Assembly: GCA_012934845.2 (NCBI GenBank)
Contig: WNNJ02001284.1
Location: 62,001 to 126,000, forward strand
Source of the DNA: Pomphorhynchus laevis
Lineage: Eukaryota; Acanthocephala; Palaeacanthocephala; Echinorhynchida; Pomphorhynchidae
Direction of reading: 5' to 3'
Length of the DNA stretch: 64,000 nt
Below, one piece after another: positions 15,001-23,459 of this stretch. The position numbers were made by a program, and so were the translations under genes. Under the pieces are notes generated by a model. It saw only the letters and a program-made list of their open reading frames with translations. It was not told the DNA's origin and did no database searches. Each line of letters opens with the position of its first letter. The first letter of the stretch is position 1.

Positions 15001-16555
15001 ACGAAATGTAGGCGTGGACTCACTGCTGATAAGTTCCACCAACTCTGATTGTAGTGTACAGTGATGCTGATAGGATTTAAAAGAACCACACGAGGAAAAT
15101 ACGAAACCGGCCAATGAAAAAATTTCGAATTGTTTAAAATTACATGACTCTTTTTATCACATGTTATACTTATTGGTTACATGTTATGTGTGTTCGTTTT
15201 AATAACTTATGCTGCAAGCCATGTTGTTGGCCTTTCTATGATCGTATTTGAAATCAGTTGAATTTTTAATTATTTTGTTTTAAATCAGTAGTCGTTTTTT
15301 TTTTGAAATCGGTGTGTGTTTTAATTATTGTTTGAAAGCAGCTCGCTCTATTTCCTTGTGAATAAAGTGTAGTACCCAAAAATACTACCTAAAAAGTATG
15401 TATTTTGTTTACATATGATGGAGCATTTAATTTATATGTTAAAGTTGCACAGCTAACATTAGTAATTATTTAGCAATTTCGTATTGATTTTGAATATTTT
15501 TTGTATTACTATTTGTTTTTTAAGTAGAAATCTTAATTAAATTTTGTAAATTTAGTATAATCTTATAATAAATCTTAATTTAAATTACTCTTTGAATTCA
15601 ATCTTGAATTACAAATGCTAGAACGTTTTCACTTTAAACGTTAAATTGTGATTGTTGTCTAGAAATAAATTGAGATTGTTGTCTATTTAAAAAGCGCAGT
15701 GGACTTTATTATCAAAGATAAATTGTTTTTTTACGACTAACATACTGATGACGATAAAATAGAAATTGTTTATAAGTAAATGCGACGATATTTGTTGTTT
15801 TCTATTAGAAATTTCCAATTTTGTGTAGCAAATACTCCTCCGACACCGGATGCTAGTCCAGCTGCTGAGCAACCACAGCCATCTATAATGTCTCCACTTC
15901 CAGCGGTGAGCATTAATCCGTTGCGTGTTGCTGTAGGAAAGCGAAAGCCACTGGCAGCTCCAGTTAGTGAGGTGAGTAATTTTTTAAATTAAGCAAAATT
16001 TATAAAAAAAAACTTTGCTAGGTGTTTCGGGATGACGATGATGTCGAGAACGGAAATCTCTCAAGCGACAGTCAATCCGCTAATCGTTCACCAACATCAA
16101 GAAGACAAGCACTTTTACGACCACTGATGTTTGACAAGACGCCTACTCTACCCGATGAGAAAAAGCGTGCGATAAAAATGTTAATTGAAAGCATTCCGAC
16201 TACGCGATCAGAGCTATTCGCCTATCCTATTGACTGGGCCCAATTAGATGATTCCATGATGGCAACGCGTGTAAAACCGTGGGTTAATAAGAAAATCATC
16301 GAATACATCGGAGAGGAGGAGCCTACGCTAACTGATTTTATCTGCCAGAAAATAAATCGAAATGTTGGACCCGAAGAAATACTTGAAGATGTTAGAATGG
16401 TAAGTCAATATTTTACTGTCTGGTTTAACTTTTTTACCTAGGTATTAGACGATGAGGCAGAAGTATTTGTTGTAAAGATGTGGCGACTTATTGTTTATGA
16501 AACTGAAGCAAGACGAAACTGGTTGACTGTTGCAGCTGTCGCGTCCTCTCAGTAA
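6072..16555 (+). CDS. RBM25: RNA-binding protein 25 (U1-associated splicing regulator), 14 coding exons
   Basis: Exons by GT/AG and reading phase: 6072-6134, 6185-6319, 9846-9917, 9964-10021, 10073-10164, 10232-10618, 10922-11011, 11065-11501, 11554-11707, 12137-12317, 12372-12494, 15829-15971, 16022-16399, 16442-16555. They join without a frame break into 808 codons plus stop; human RBM25 is 843 aa. Order: Pro/Met-rich N-terminus (1-66); RRM (about 67-140) with RNP2 VFVGNI and RNP1-like AFGFCEY; acidic linker; Arg/Glu-rich coiled region (exons 8-9, KYYRGTAL junction as in the human protein); C-terminal PWI domain (about 691-795) with ELFAYPIDW and PWVNKKIIEYIGEEE. PWV replaces the usual PWI, a conservative change. 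The family binds pre-mRNA and U1 snRNP factors in nuclear speckles and regulates splicing. Most introns are 42-70 bp. Introns 2 and 11 are swollen by mobile elements. The acceptor of exon 6 (AAAAAG) is weak and is the least certain junction. Confidence 0.93.
6880..9720 (+). mobile_element. CR1-like LINE in RBM25 intron 2, decayed ORF2
   Basis: This lies wholly within RBM25 intron 2 (6320-9845), in the gene's sense direction. It shows the apurinic endonuclease (about 7000-7560; CESWFNSDIS, a GDFNMH-like box, then SSSDHVIVKF near its end), an RT linker with many Lys/Arg (open at 7316-8254), the RT core (8479-8880: QHGFRNGRS, FSKAFDRV, GVPEGTVLGPLLF, YADDLKL) and a thumb/C-terminal part (9166-9519). 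Several frameshifts and stops separate these blocks. A short inverted pair, about 9021-9052, surrounds TTACGTAG. No ORF1 is seen, so it is probably 5'-truncated. Intron sequence on either side (6320-6880, 9720-9845) is plain AT-rich DNA. Confidence 0.8.
12495..15828 (+). other. RBM25 intron 11, AT-rich with one MITE
   Basis: A 3.3-kb intron between exons 11 and 12. It contains TA-rich low-complexity runs (about 12640-12790 and 14160-14330) and a foldback MITE (13471-13693). Short open frames here show no family motif and have the base composition of the surrounding intron. I see no nested gene. Confidence 0.7.
13471..13693. mobile_element. Foldback MITE with long terminal inverted repeats
   Basis: The ends are inverted copies: ATCCAGGAACTCTCAGGTAAT (13471-13491) against ATTACCTGATAGTTCATGGAT at the right end, about 19 of 21 matching. 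The inverted likeness runs nearly to the centre: CAAGAAAAATTATTTTGAT...AGTAACTAC on the left against its complement on the right, then CTTCAGAAA facing TTTCTGAAG. No coding capacity. Family not assigned; a clear target-site duplication was not resolved. Confidence 0.75.
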
Positions 16556-16957
16556 TTTGCTTGGCGTTAAAAATGGATTTTAAATATTTCGCGTCTATGT
16601 ACTCTATCTCTAAATTCACTGTGTATAGAAATTTACTATTTTCGCAGTTGCTACTTCTCCCTTATATTTTAAAGGATATTAGTTGTGTTAAATTATAAAA
16701 TATCCGCTTAAATTATTGAAATAGTTACCGAAATATTGTTTACTGTCTCGGCTGAATACCGATTTCTCTCTGTTCAATAACTTGTGTAGTCATATCAAGT
16801 GTTGAGTTTTGCAAGTACGATATGTTTCTTTGAGTTTATTTAAGAACTATGGAGTTATTGTTTTTGCTAGTGACCACAGTAAAAATACTTACTACATAAT
16901 TACTATCTTTATTGGTTATGAATTTTCGATTATTCAGGCGATTGGCGTCTAAATGTA

Positions 16958-16963
16958 AATAAA
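16958..16963 (+). promoter_or_regulatory. Polyadenylation signal candidate for RBM25
   Basis: The first canonical AATAAA after the RBM25 stop codon, about 400 bases downstream, which would give a 3' UTR of about 420 nt. This is motif evidence only. Confidence 0.5.
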
Positions 16964-16969
16964 GTTTGG

Positions 16970-17250
16970 TCATAATTGTTTAATTTATCGTAATTTGTCG
17001 TAATTTACCACATTCCCACATTTATATCGGTCACCATTATAGAACTATAGATAAGATATGGTCACAATAAACTTTTTAGAATAAAATTTAAGCATATTAA
17101 TTCTAAGAATATTAATTTGTTCATAACAAATTAATAAAAAAAAATTAATAAATTTATTTTGTTCATAAAAATTAAATATATTGATAATAAAGGTATATAA
17201 AAACATTAAAAGTACAATTAAAACTAGATATACACTTGATAATCAAATTT
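16970..17250. other. AT-rich spacer, nothing recognised
   Basis: Low-complexity AT-rich DNA between the RBM25 3' end and the next repeat fragments. No open frame with family motifs and no repeat boundary that I can place. Confidence 0.5.
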
Positions 17251-17410
17251 AATCAGAGGAAATACGTCATTAGCATTTATTTGGCCCCACTGCTATATCG
17301 TGTCAAGGAATATTGGCCGAAACCTTATAACATAGCAGTTCTTCCTTACAACTCTAATCCTTATTTTGATACATGGTCTGTTTCTTATAGACTTTCTTAG
17401 TAGACTGCTA
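17250..17410 (+). repeat. Diverged Naiad-type 3' domain fragment
   Basis: Carries the same ordered blocks as the Naiad tails elsewhere in the window (CAGAGGAAATAC, TTTGGCCCC, CTGCTAT, GGCCGAAACC, ATAGCAG, CTCTAATCC) but with many more differences. It is an older or related family. It keeps the pairing CTGCTAT/ATAGCAG and a GGCC/GGCC pair. Confidence 0.65.
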
Positions 17411-17539
17411 CTGTGTGACTTCACTTGTGTGGATACCACAGCCTCCAGCAACCTTAGCAGTTCGGTATATAGCGCGGCTAGTGTGTCAAAGAACGCAGAA
17501 ACTAAGAAAGTCCACAAATATGCTAACATTGACAGCCGC

Positions 17540-17760
17540 TAATATATGTTCATACCAGTTGTAGTTGAAAGCACAGGAGCGATCGGGCTAGTATCTCTCA
17601 CGTTCCTTAATAAACTCGGCACACGTTTAATCCGCGCAACTTCCGAACCCCGTGCTTTCCTGTACCAACGGATCAGCGTAGCCATTCAGCGGGGAGATGC
17701 AACATGCATAATGGAGAGCATGAGCGGAACAGGGTAGTCAATGATGCTTCCGTGACCCGG
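17540..17760 (+). pseudogene. C-terminal scrap of an RT-nuclease retroelement
   Basis: Opens as FIPVVVESTGAIG followed about 35 residues later by QRISVAIQRGDA. This resembles the C-terminal block (FIPFVISTSGG, then LRQRIGVVL) of the minus-strand element at 29.28-31.07 kb. Only the last 60-70 residues are recognisable and no RT part is joined to it. Confidence 0.5.
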
Positions 17761-17909
17761 CATGAAGTAATTGTAAAATGAAAGGATTTTATTTAAATTA
17801 TATTTTGATTTCAAAAAAATTAAATTTAAACTTTATAAAATTCTACCAAATTTTTTATTAGAATTTTTTATTAGAATTAAATGTCTGCTTATCTCTCAGC
17901 TTCATGTTG

Positions 17910-18170
17910 TTAAGATGTAAAAGTTAATCAGATCAAAGGCTGAGTTAGTTATTATATATTACCAAAGCTTTCGCCGCGTTACGGCTTCGTCAGTGGCTCA
18001 TTGTGTGTTTACGCTGTTATAAGTTTTTGTTCAGAACAAAAATATTTTTGGAACAAAAAATTAGAGCGTAAACACACAATGAGCCACTGACAAAGCCGTA
18101 ATGCGGCGAAAGCTTTGTTAATGTATAATAACTAACTCAGCCTTTGATATGATTAACCTTTACATCTTAA
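17910..18170. repeat. Foldback of about 260 bp carrying hammerhead-like motifs
   Basis: Left arm 17910-18017 and right arm 18063-18170 are inverted copies with a few differences, around a short AT-rich centre (TTTTTGTTC/GAACAAAAA). Each arm holds a CTGANGA...GAAA block (minus strand 17969-17993; plus strand 18087-18112, where the core is altered to CTGACAA). The arms resemble the termini of PLEs such as the one ending near 60.65 kb. Confidence 0.75.
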
Positions 18171-18339
18171 TTTTTTTATTTATGATTATTTCATTATTTA
18201 TTATTTTCAATTTATATATAGTATAAAATACGTTGAGTCAGTATCTGGTAAATATATATGACTTAATAAATATATCTACTTTATAAATACATATCAGGTT
18301 TATAACTTAATAAACCTGATTACATGACAATTCGTTTTA

Positions 18340-18490
18340 ATGACCTTTATTCCTCCTTCGGATACGATGACCTCTATTCCTTATTCATCGTATATTATTT
18401 ATTAGTCAATTCATAAAAATTGACTTTTATTTTAAATTTTAATTATAAATTTTAACTTGATATAAATTTCATAAAATCTCATTAATTATA
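18340..18490 (+). repeat. Diverged Naiad 3' tail fragment
   Basis: Shares the tail order of the full Naiad copies: GACCTCTATTCCTTATTC, then TTATTAGTCAATTCATAAAAA, then AACTTGAT with AT-rich spacers. It is detached from any RT. Sequence from 18490 to 18950 is AT-rich and unassigned. Confidence 0.5.
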
Positions 18491-18949
18491 AGAATCAAAG
18501 ATCATCGTTTAGCTGTAAGGAAATGTGACATCTAATCGGTTATTTTCTTTAATTCAGATCAAATAACTGAGCCTCTCTTATCTTTATTTAAATTACAAAA
18601 TAAAGCTAAATAAAATTAGTGACTGAATGGTGGTGGCGTGTGCATTTTTAATTCTATGTACGGGATTTAAACCTTGAGCATGCAATCGTCATTGACTTCT
18701 CTGTAAGCACTTTTTAAAGCCACAAGATCGCGTTGTATAAAGACGTAGGGTCACCAGATAATGAAGCGGGTTCACTATTCATTTTTTAAATAATAGTAAT
18801 AAATAATTTTATTTATTTGTTTTTTCAAGTATAACGATTTATTTGACAAAAATACTGCAGAAGCACAACAAAAGTAACAATGAAGATTTATCTGAGATAC
18901 CATGAGCTAGCCCGCACGAGAGCTATTCCAATGAAATGTCTGAATCGAC

Positions 18950-20450
18950 CAATCACTTCACTGTAACGACACTCTCTTTTCACAGCTACGACTTTTGCTA
19001 ATTATTTTACTAACTGTTCCGCATCATCTCATAAACCACCTTGTATTGACAAAATATCCGGTATGAATGGTGCTTTTTCGATCTTAGATATCCGTTCGCA
19101 GTATTTAGCCTTTTCAATTATCGCTATAACTGAACGCTGATCGTAAAGTCATTGTGGCATAGAAACGAGCATGTGCATTGAATACAGATATGTCTCAGAA
19201 GGACCGCATAGACGAGACGCCAAACAACCCCGAGCACAAGACATCAAGACGTGCATTGCAATCTAATGTAGTGGAAGAAGAATTGAATTGAATAGTTGGA
19301 TCAACGGGAGAAAGCAGTGGCTCAGTTGTAGTTGATGAACACACCTCTGAAGTTAATTTGGCGAAAATGTCTTTGATCACATTGTGCCTTACTATTGATT
19401 TCCCTCCGCATTTGCATGATAATGAATAAACAACACTAAGAACTTCCCCATATACACATTTGGCTGAAGAATTTAAAATTTGCCAATCATATGACAGTGA
19501 GACCATCGGAAAATTCTTGATTGCTGTAGCGAAACTTAAGCTCATCACTAGGGCGATCAGTTAGCAAGGTCGACGAGCCTTTTTGAGCTGCCTGCTGTAA
19601 AATTACCTGTTTGTATTCTTCAAAATTGACAGTGACGAATATTTTTCGGCAGCCTGGAGATTCTTATTTAGTTTTCTAAAAAAATAATTTTCTATTCAAA
19701 TTCGTTTTCTAATTTCGATTATTGACTGCTTCTGGATAATATCATTGTCGCCCTATCGACCTAAATCGAATAAGGACTTACATAGCAAAGAAGAATATTC
19801 CAATTCAGATTTGGTATTCTCATATGGATTTGATAAACCCAAACCTCCTATTGAGAAGTGCAAAATTACGATATCGCGCCAACACTTCTGTAAATTTAAA
19901 CCAGTTATTTTGGGGATTATTTTATTCTGTGTAAAATCTTCTAGTGAAGAAAACCATTCACATTCACACTTACAGTGCATGATTACACTTATTTTGCACT
20001 GCTACTGAAAATGCTAAGAACGCTAACTGCCGTGAATCGCTAGATACTTCACATAACCTATCGAGCAATGTTAACCAACGAGTTACTTGTGCAATTATCC
20101 AATCTTTTTCGAACAAACCAAAACCAATAAAAGCTTTTAAAAGTTCTACATCATTAGATACGATATAAACTCCTAAGATGGCAAGTGAAGCACATTTAAA
20201 GATAATGTTGTCATTAACCAGAACTGTGCACTTGTTGACATTAACATGAAACCCGTATTTCGGTTATATAGATTAAAACGATTTGAAAAAAGGATAAACA
20301 TCCCCGGGTGAGCCAACATATGATACATTATCTGCATATCAACGTTGTTTTATATGAGGATGTAAAGCGCCTAATCTATGTATTAGAGGTATCGTTGCGG
20401 TCGCAAAGGCTACCATAGCCTAAGGGTCCCCTTGCGTGTAGTGCGTTTGG
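18950..20450 (-). pseudogene. RT-nuclease retroelement, decayed copy
   Basis: On the minus strand, a region near 20.2-20.45 kb carries RT-like sequence. Next (about 20.0-20.2 kb) comes a stretch alignable with IGFLNFEANW of the 30-kb copy, then a GGLGLSNPYENTKSE block (about 19.8 kb). The C-terminal block (19195-19548) has LSCKCGGKSIVRHNVIKDI. The same order is seen in the better copy at 29.28-31.07 kb (GGLGIINPYKIAK; LSCKWKGRIIVRHNIIRDI). Several frame breaks; not functional. No other gene here. Confidence 0.6.
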
Positions 20451-20619
20451 CACTAAGTTGGATTGTAGCCGCATCTATCTTCTCAAAAAAGGAGACGAAA
20501 TAATAATATATATAAAAAGACGAAATTAAAAAATTGTCTTTTTAAAGATTGACAATTAAAGATTGTCAAACTAACAATCTTTAAGTTTGACAATTAAAGA
20601 TTGTCAAACTATATTTCAT

Positions 20620-20925
20620 AAACATATGAGATTAATAGGACATGATATTAAAAACTGTAAATTATTTATTTTAGAACATATTATCGAAGAAAACATTTCT
20701 ATATTAAATCAAAAACTATTAGAAAAAGAAGATTTTTGGATTAAAACGCTTAATTCCATGTACCCATTAGGATTGAATGACGTGGTACAAGGAATTGGCA
20801 GAAGTAGTATAATACATAATAAACAATTATATTATAATAATCCGGTTAAACGCAAACCAAGAAGTCATGGTGATAAAAGGAATAGGAAAAATAGAGTTAA
20901 AAATATTAAAAAAATATGTATATAA
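20620..20925 (+). pseudogene. Naiad GIY-YIG endonuclease, C-terminal half
   Basis: Reads FHKHMRLIGHD, then KEDFWIKTLNSMYPLGLND. This matches the end of GIY-YIG domains: the His pair would be the HH of the CCHH finger, and the E..WI..LN....GLN block closes the domain. The GIY and YIG strands and the catalytic Arg are absent upstream. It runs into the RT frame across one frame break near 20912, relative to the copy at 55.1 kb where both are in one frame. Confidence 0.7.
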
Positions 20926-23024
20926 ATGAACAATTAGAAATATTAAAACAACTTTTTAGTGATAATAAGCTAAAAGATCTTTATGTAAATATAAGAAGTT
21001 TTTCTAAAGATATCATATGTTCAATAAATCAAAAATTAATTAACGACTATGATAGGCTAAGTTGTATAATAGACAGTTATTGTACTACAAAATACTATAA
21101 TCGTACAATAAATGTAAATAATAACAATAGAAAATATACATTAACCATAAACTTCATTAATAAATGTATAGATAACATAAATATAGCCGGACTTTTAAAT
21201 AATTCTAAAAGTAAAGAAATAATAGGGTCAGATTTAAGTAAATATATTCCTAAAATAAGGTATAAACTCCTACCACCATTAGGACGAAAAATTTGTAATT
21301 ATAATAAAGAATTAAAATCAATATGTAACGATAATATTAGAAACATAATGGAAACAGAATGCAATTGTAAAAGTCTTAGTTTTGATAAAATAAATGAACA
21401 TATATGTACCCATAATCTAGAATTAATTGAAAATTGTGAATTAAGAAAGCTGCTATCAAAAGGGTATAAATATAGATTAAATAACAACAACGACAAAAAT
21501 AAAATTTACAGTTCGTTATATAATAACTTAAATGATTACTTTAGTAAGCTGATTAATAGTGAAAGCTCGAATATATCTAAGATAAAAATTTGGAAAGATT
21601 ATATATTTGATAAAATTAAAAATAAAGTGAAAATAACAAACAATTATAAAAGGAAAGATAAAATTAATAAAGATATGTATAAAGAACTTACTAAATTAAA
21701 GGATAACTATATAATAACAACTATTGATAAAGCTAGTAATAACTTTGTCTTCATATGTAAAAAGCTTTATTATGGTATACTAATGAAAGAGGTTAATTCT
21801 AATGATTTAAATGTAAATCCAGCATATGAACGTAGTGAGTTGAGTTTAGAATCAATTATTACAAGTCACTGTTCTATAATGGATAAAAAGGGTATAAAGG
21901 TTGAATTAGATAATAAAACTATACCTATATTATATTGGAATCCAAAATTACATAAAAATCCAATAAAACCTAGGTTCATATGTAGTGCGTTTAAATGTAC
22001 ATTAAAACCACTTTCTGTTTATATGAATAAAATGCTTAAAGTAATTAAAGCACATTTTAAAAAATATTGCAAGGTAATCGAAATTAATACTGGTATAAAA
22101 CACTATTTCAGTATTAATTCTACAAAAGAATTTTTAGAACAGACAAAAGGAATAAATTTTCAAAATATAAATACATACGATTTTAGTACGCTTTATACAA
22201 ATCTAGATTTAGTAGATATTAAAGAAGCGTTAGTAAAATTAATTAATCTTATATTCGGAAAAAGATATACATATATATGTTATAATAATTATAACGCCTA
22301 TCTAACAAAAATTAAACCATCAAATAAATATAAATATATGGATAAAATTGAATTAATAGAATCCTTAAATATTTTGATAAATCAAAATTATTTAAAAGTA
22401 GGGACATCTATATTTAGACAAGTAAAAGGTGTTCCAATGGGTGGTAATAGTAGCCCAATTATAGCTGACTTGTTTTTAAGCTTTATAGAATATGAATTTG
22501 TTCATAACTGTGTAAAAACTAAATCTAAACAATATAAATATATGAAATATATGTTTCGATACATTGATGATATATGTGTATTTAATTCTAATAATTTTTA
22601 TTCAATTAGTGAGCACATTTATCCAGAAAGCCTTATTCTTAACAAAACCAATATTAATGATAAAGAAGGTGTATATCTAGATATGAACATTAAATTAACA
22701 TTAACTAAAACTACTATTAATTTATATCGTAAAGATGACATATTTAAATTTACAAGAAACATATTTTTGCATGAGCATTCATGCATACCATATAATATAA
22801 AATATAATACATTAAATAATGAAATTTTAAGAATTGCAACAATTTGTAATGATATTGGCTTTCTTAAAAATCATTTAAATAATTTAATAGATACATATTT
22901 TAAACTAGGTTACTATAAAAATAACATCAAGCAGAAAATAGTAAAATATATAAATCAACACAATAATATAAAGAATAAATTTAAACTCTTAAGTGGCAAA
23001 TTTTTATGGATGGATAATAAATAA
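20916..23024 (+). CDS. Naiad reverse transcriptase with CxC linker (702 codons)
   Basis: A long open frame with the CxC motif (ECNCK, about 21357-21371), finger-region sequence LTKLKDNYIITTIDKASNNF, the block IPILYWNPKLHKNPIKPRF, motif A YDFSTLYTNL, motif B GVPMGGNSSP and motif C RYIDDI (about 22558-22575). PLE RTs are the closest relatives of telomerase RT. The protein is Lys/Asn/Ile-rich, matching the AT-rich genome. The start at 20916 is only the first ATG after the frame break; the natural protein began further upstream with the endonuclease. Confidence 0.85.
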   Translation: MYINEQLEILKQLFSDNKLKDLYVNIRSFSKDIICSINQKLINDYDRLSCIIDSYCTTKYYNRTINVNNNNRKYTLTINFINKCIDNINIAGLLNNSKSKEIIGSDLSKYIPKIRYKLLPPLGRKICNYNKELKSICNDNIRNIMETECNCKSLSFDKINEHICTHNLELIENCELRKLLSKGYKYRLNNNNDKNKIYSSLYNNLNDYFSKLINSESSNISKIKIWKDYIFDKIKNKVKITNNYKRKDKINKDMYKELTKLKDNYIITTIDKASNNFVFICKKLYYGILMKEVNSNDLNVNPAYERSELSLESIITSHCSIMDKKGIKVELDNKTIPILYWNPKLHKNPIKPRFICSAFKCTLKPLSVYMNKMLKVIKAHFKKYCKVIEINTGIKHYFSINSTKEFLEQTKGINFQNINTYDFSTLYTNLDLVDIKEALVKLINLIFGKRYTYICYNNYNAYLTKIKPSNKYKYMDKIELIESLNILINQNYLKVGTSIFRQVKGVPMGGNSSPIIADLFLSFIEYEFVHNCVKTKSKQYKYMKYMFRYIDDICVFNSNNFYSISEHIYPESLILNKTNINDKEGVYLDMNIKLTLTKTTINLYRKDDIFKFTRNIFLHEHSCIPYNIKYNTLNNEILRIATICNDIGFLKNHLNNLIDTYFKLGYYKNNIKQKIVKYINQHNNIKNKFKLLSGKFLWMDNK

Positions 23025-23035
23025 TATACTTTGCA

Positions 23036-23180
23036 TTAGAATAAGATACTAGATAGTTATTTCAGAGGAAATACATCATTAGCATGTATTTGGCCCCGCT
23101 GCTATGTTGGGTAGAGGAGTTAGGGGCCGAAACCTGATAGCATAGCAGTTCCTCCTGATGACCTCTAATTCTTATTCTGA
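23036..23180 (+). ncRNA. Structured 3' domain of Naiad with pseudoknot potential
   Basis: Pairings visible by eye: TTAGAATAAG (23036-23045) with CTTATTCTGA (23171-23180); AGAGG (23064-23068) with CCTCT (23162-23166); hairpin AAATACAT (23069-23076) with ATGTATTT (23084-23091); GGCCCC (23092-23097) with GGGGCC (23123-23128); CTGCTATG (23099-23106) with CATAGCAG (23141-23148). The last two interleave and would form an H-type pseudoknot. All Naiad tails in the window hold the same order. The function is unknown; a template-recognition signal for the RT is a reasonable guess. Confidence 0.6.
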
Positions 23181-23459
23181 TACAACGTCTGTTATTTATT
23201 AGTCAATTCATAAAAATGACGTTTATTTTAAATTTTATTTTTTATTTTTATTTTTTAACTTGATTAAAATTATAGAAAATCTAAAAACAATTATTAATTT
23301 TATTATTTAATTATTAAATTTTGATTTAGCATTATTATGTTTTGTTTATTTTATAATTATATAACAATACGTAGACTCAGTTAGCTGATTTAATTGATTC
23401 TTATAAATACTTACATTCCAGATTTTTCCTGTCAGTTCCAGATTTTTTCAGTAAGTTCC

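Larger units (their letters stand above)
20600..23392 (+). mobile_element. Naiad-type Penelope-like element, 5'-truncated, nearly complete
   Basis: Boundaries come from comparison with the copies at 28.1 kb (5' side, CTATATTTCATAAACATATG) and 57.9 kb (3' side, GTAGACTCAGTTAGCTGATTT). The element keeps the last part of an N-terminal GIY-YIG endonuclease, a CxC linker, a full RT and a 3' structured domain of about 145 nt followed by an AT-rich tail. N-terminal endonuclease, CxC linker and C-terminal RT is the permuted order reported for the Naiad/Chlamys clade of PLEs. The first half of the endonuclease is missing, so it could not move by itself. Confidence 0.85.

Noticed and set aside
14932-15114. 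Short frames and a CTGCTGA...GCCGAAATG block in RBM25 intron 11
   Set aside because: Possibly a worn PLE end, but the core words are incomplete and no flanking PLE sequence is recognisable.
23092-23148. Naiad pseudoknot as an HDV-like ribozyme
   Set aside because: The P1/P2 order is similar, but there is no P4 helix and no clear J4/2 strand with the catalytic C in only 12 nt.
23123-23166. GAAAC and CTGATGA in the Naiad 3' domain read as a hammerhead
   Set aside because: The words are present, but the required helices do not close in any circular order; the interleaved pairs explain the segment better.
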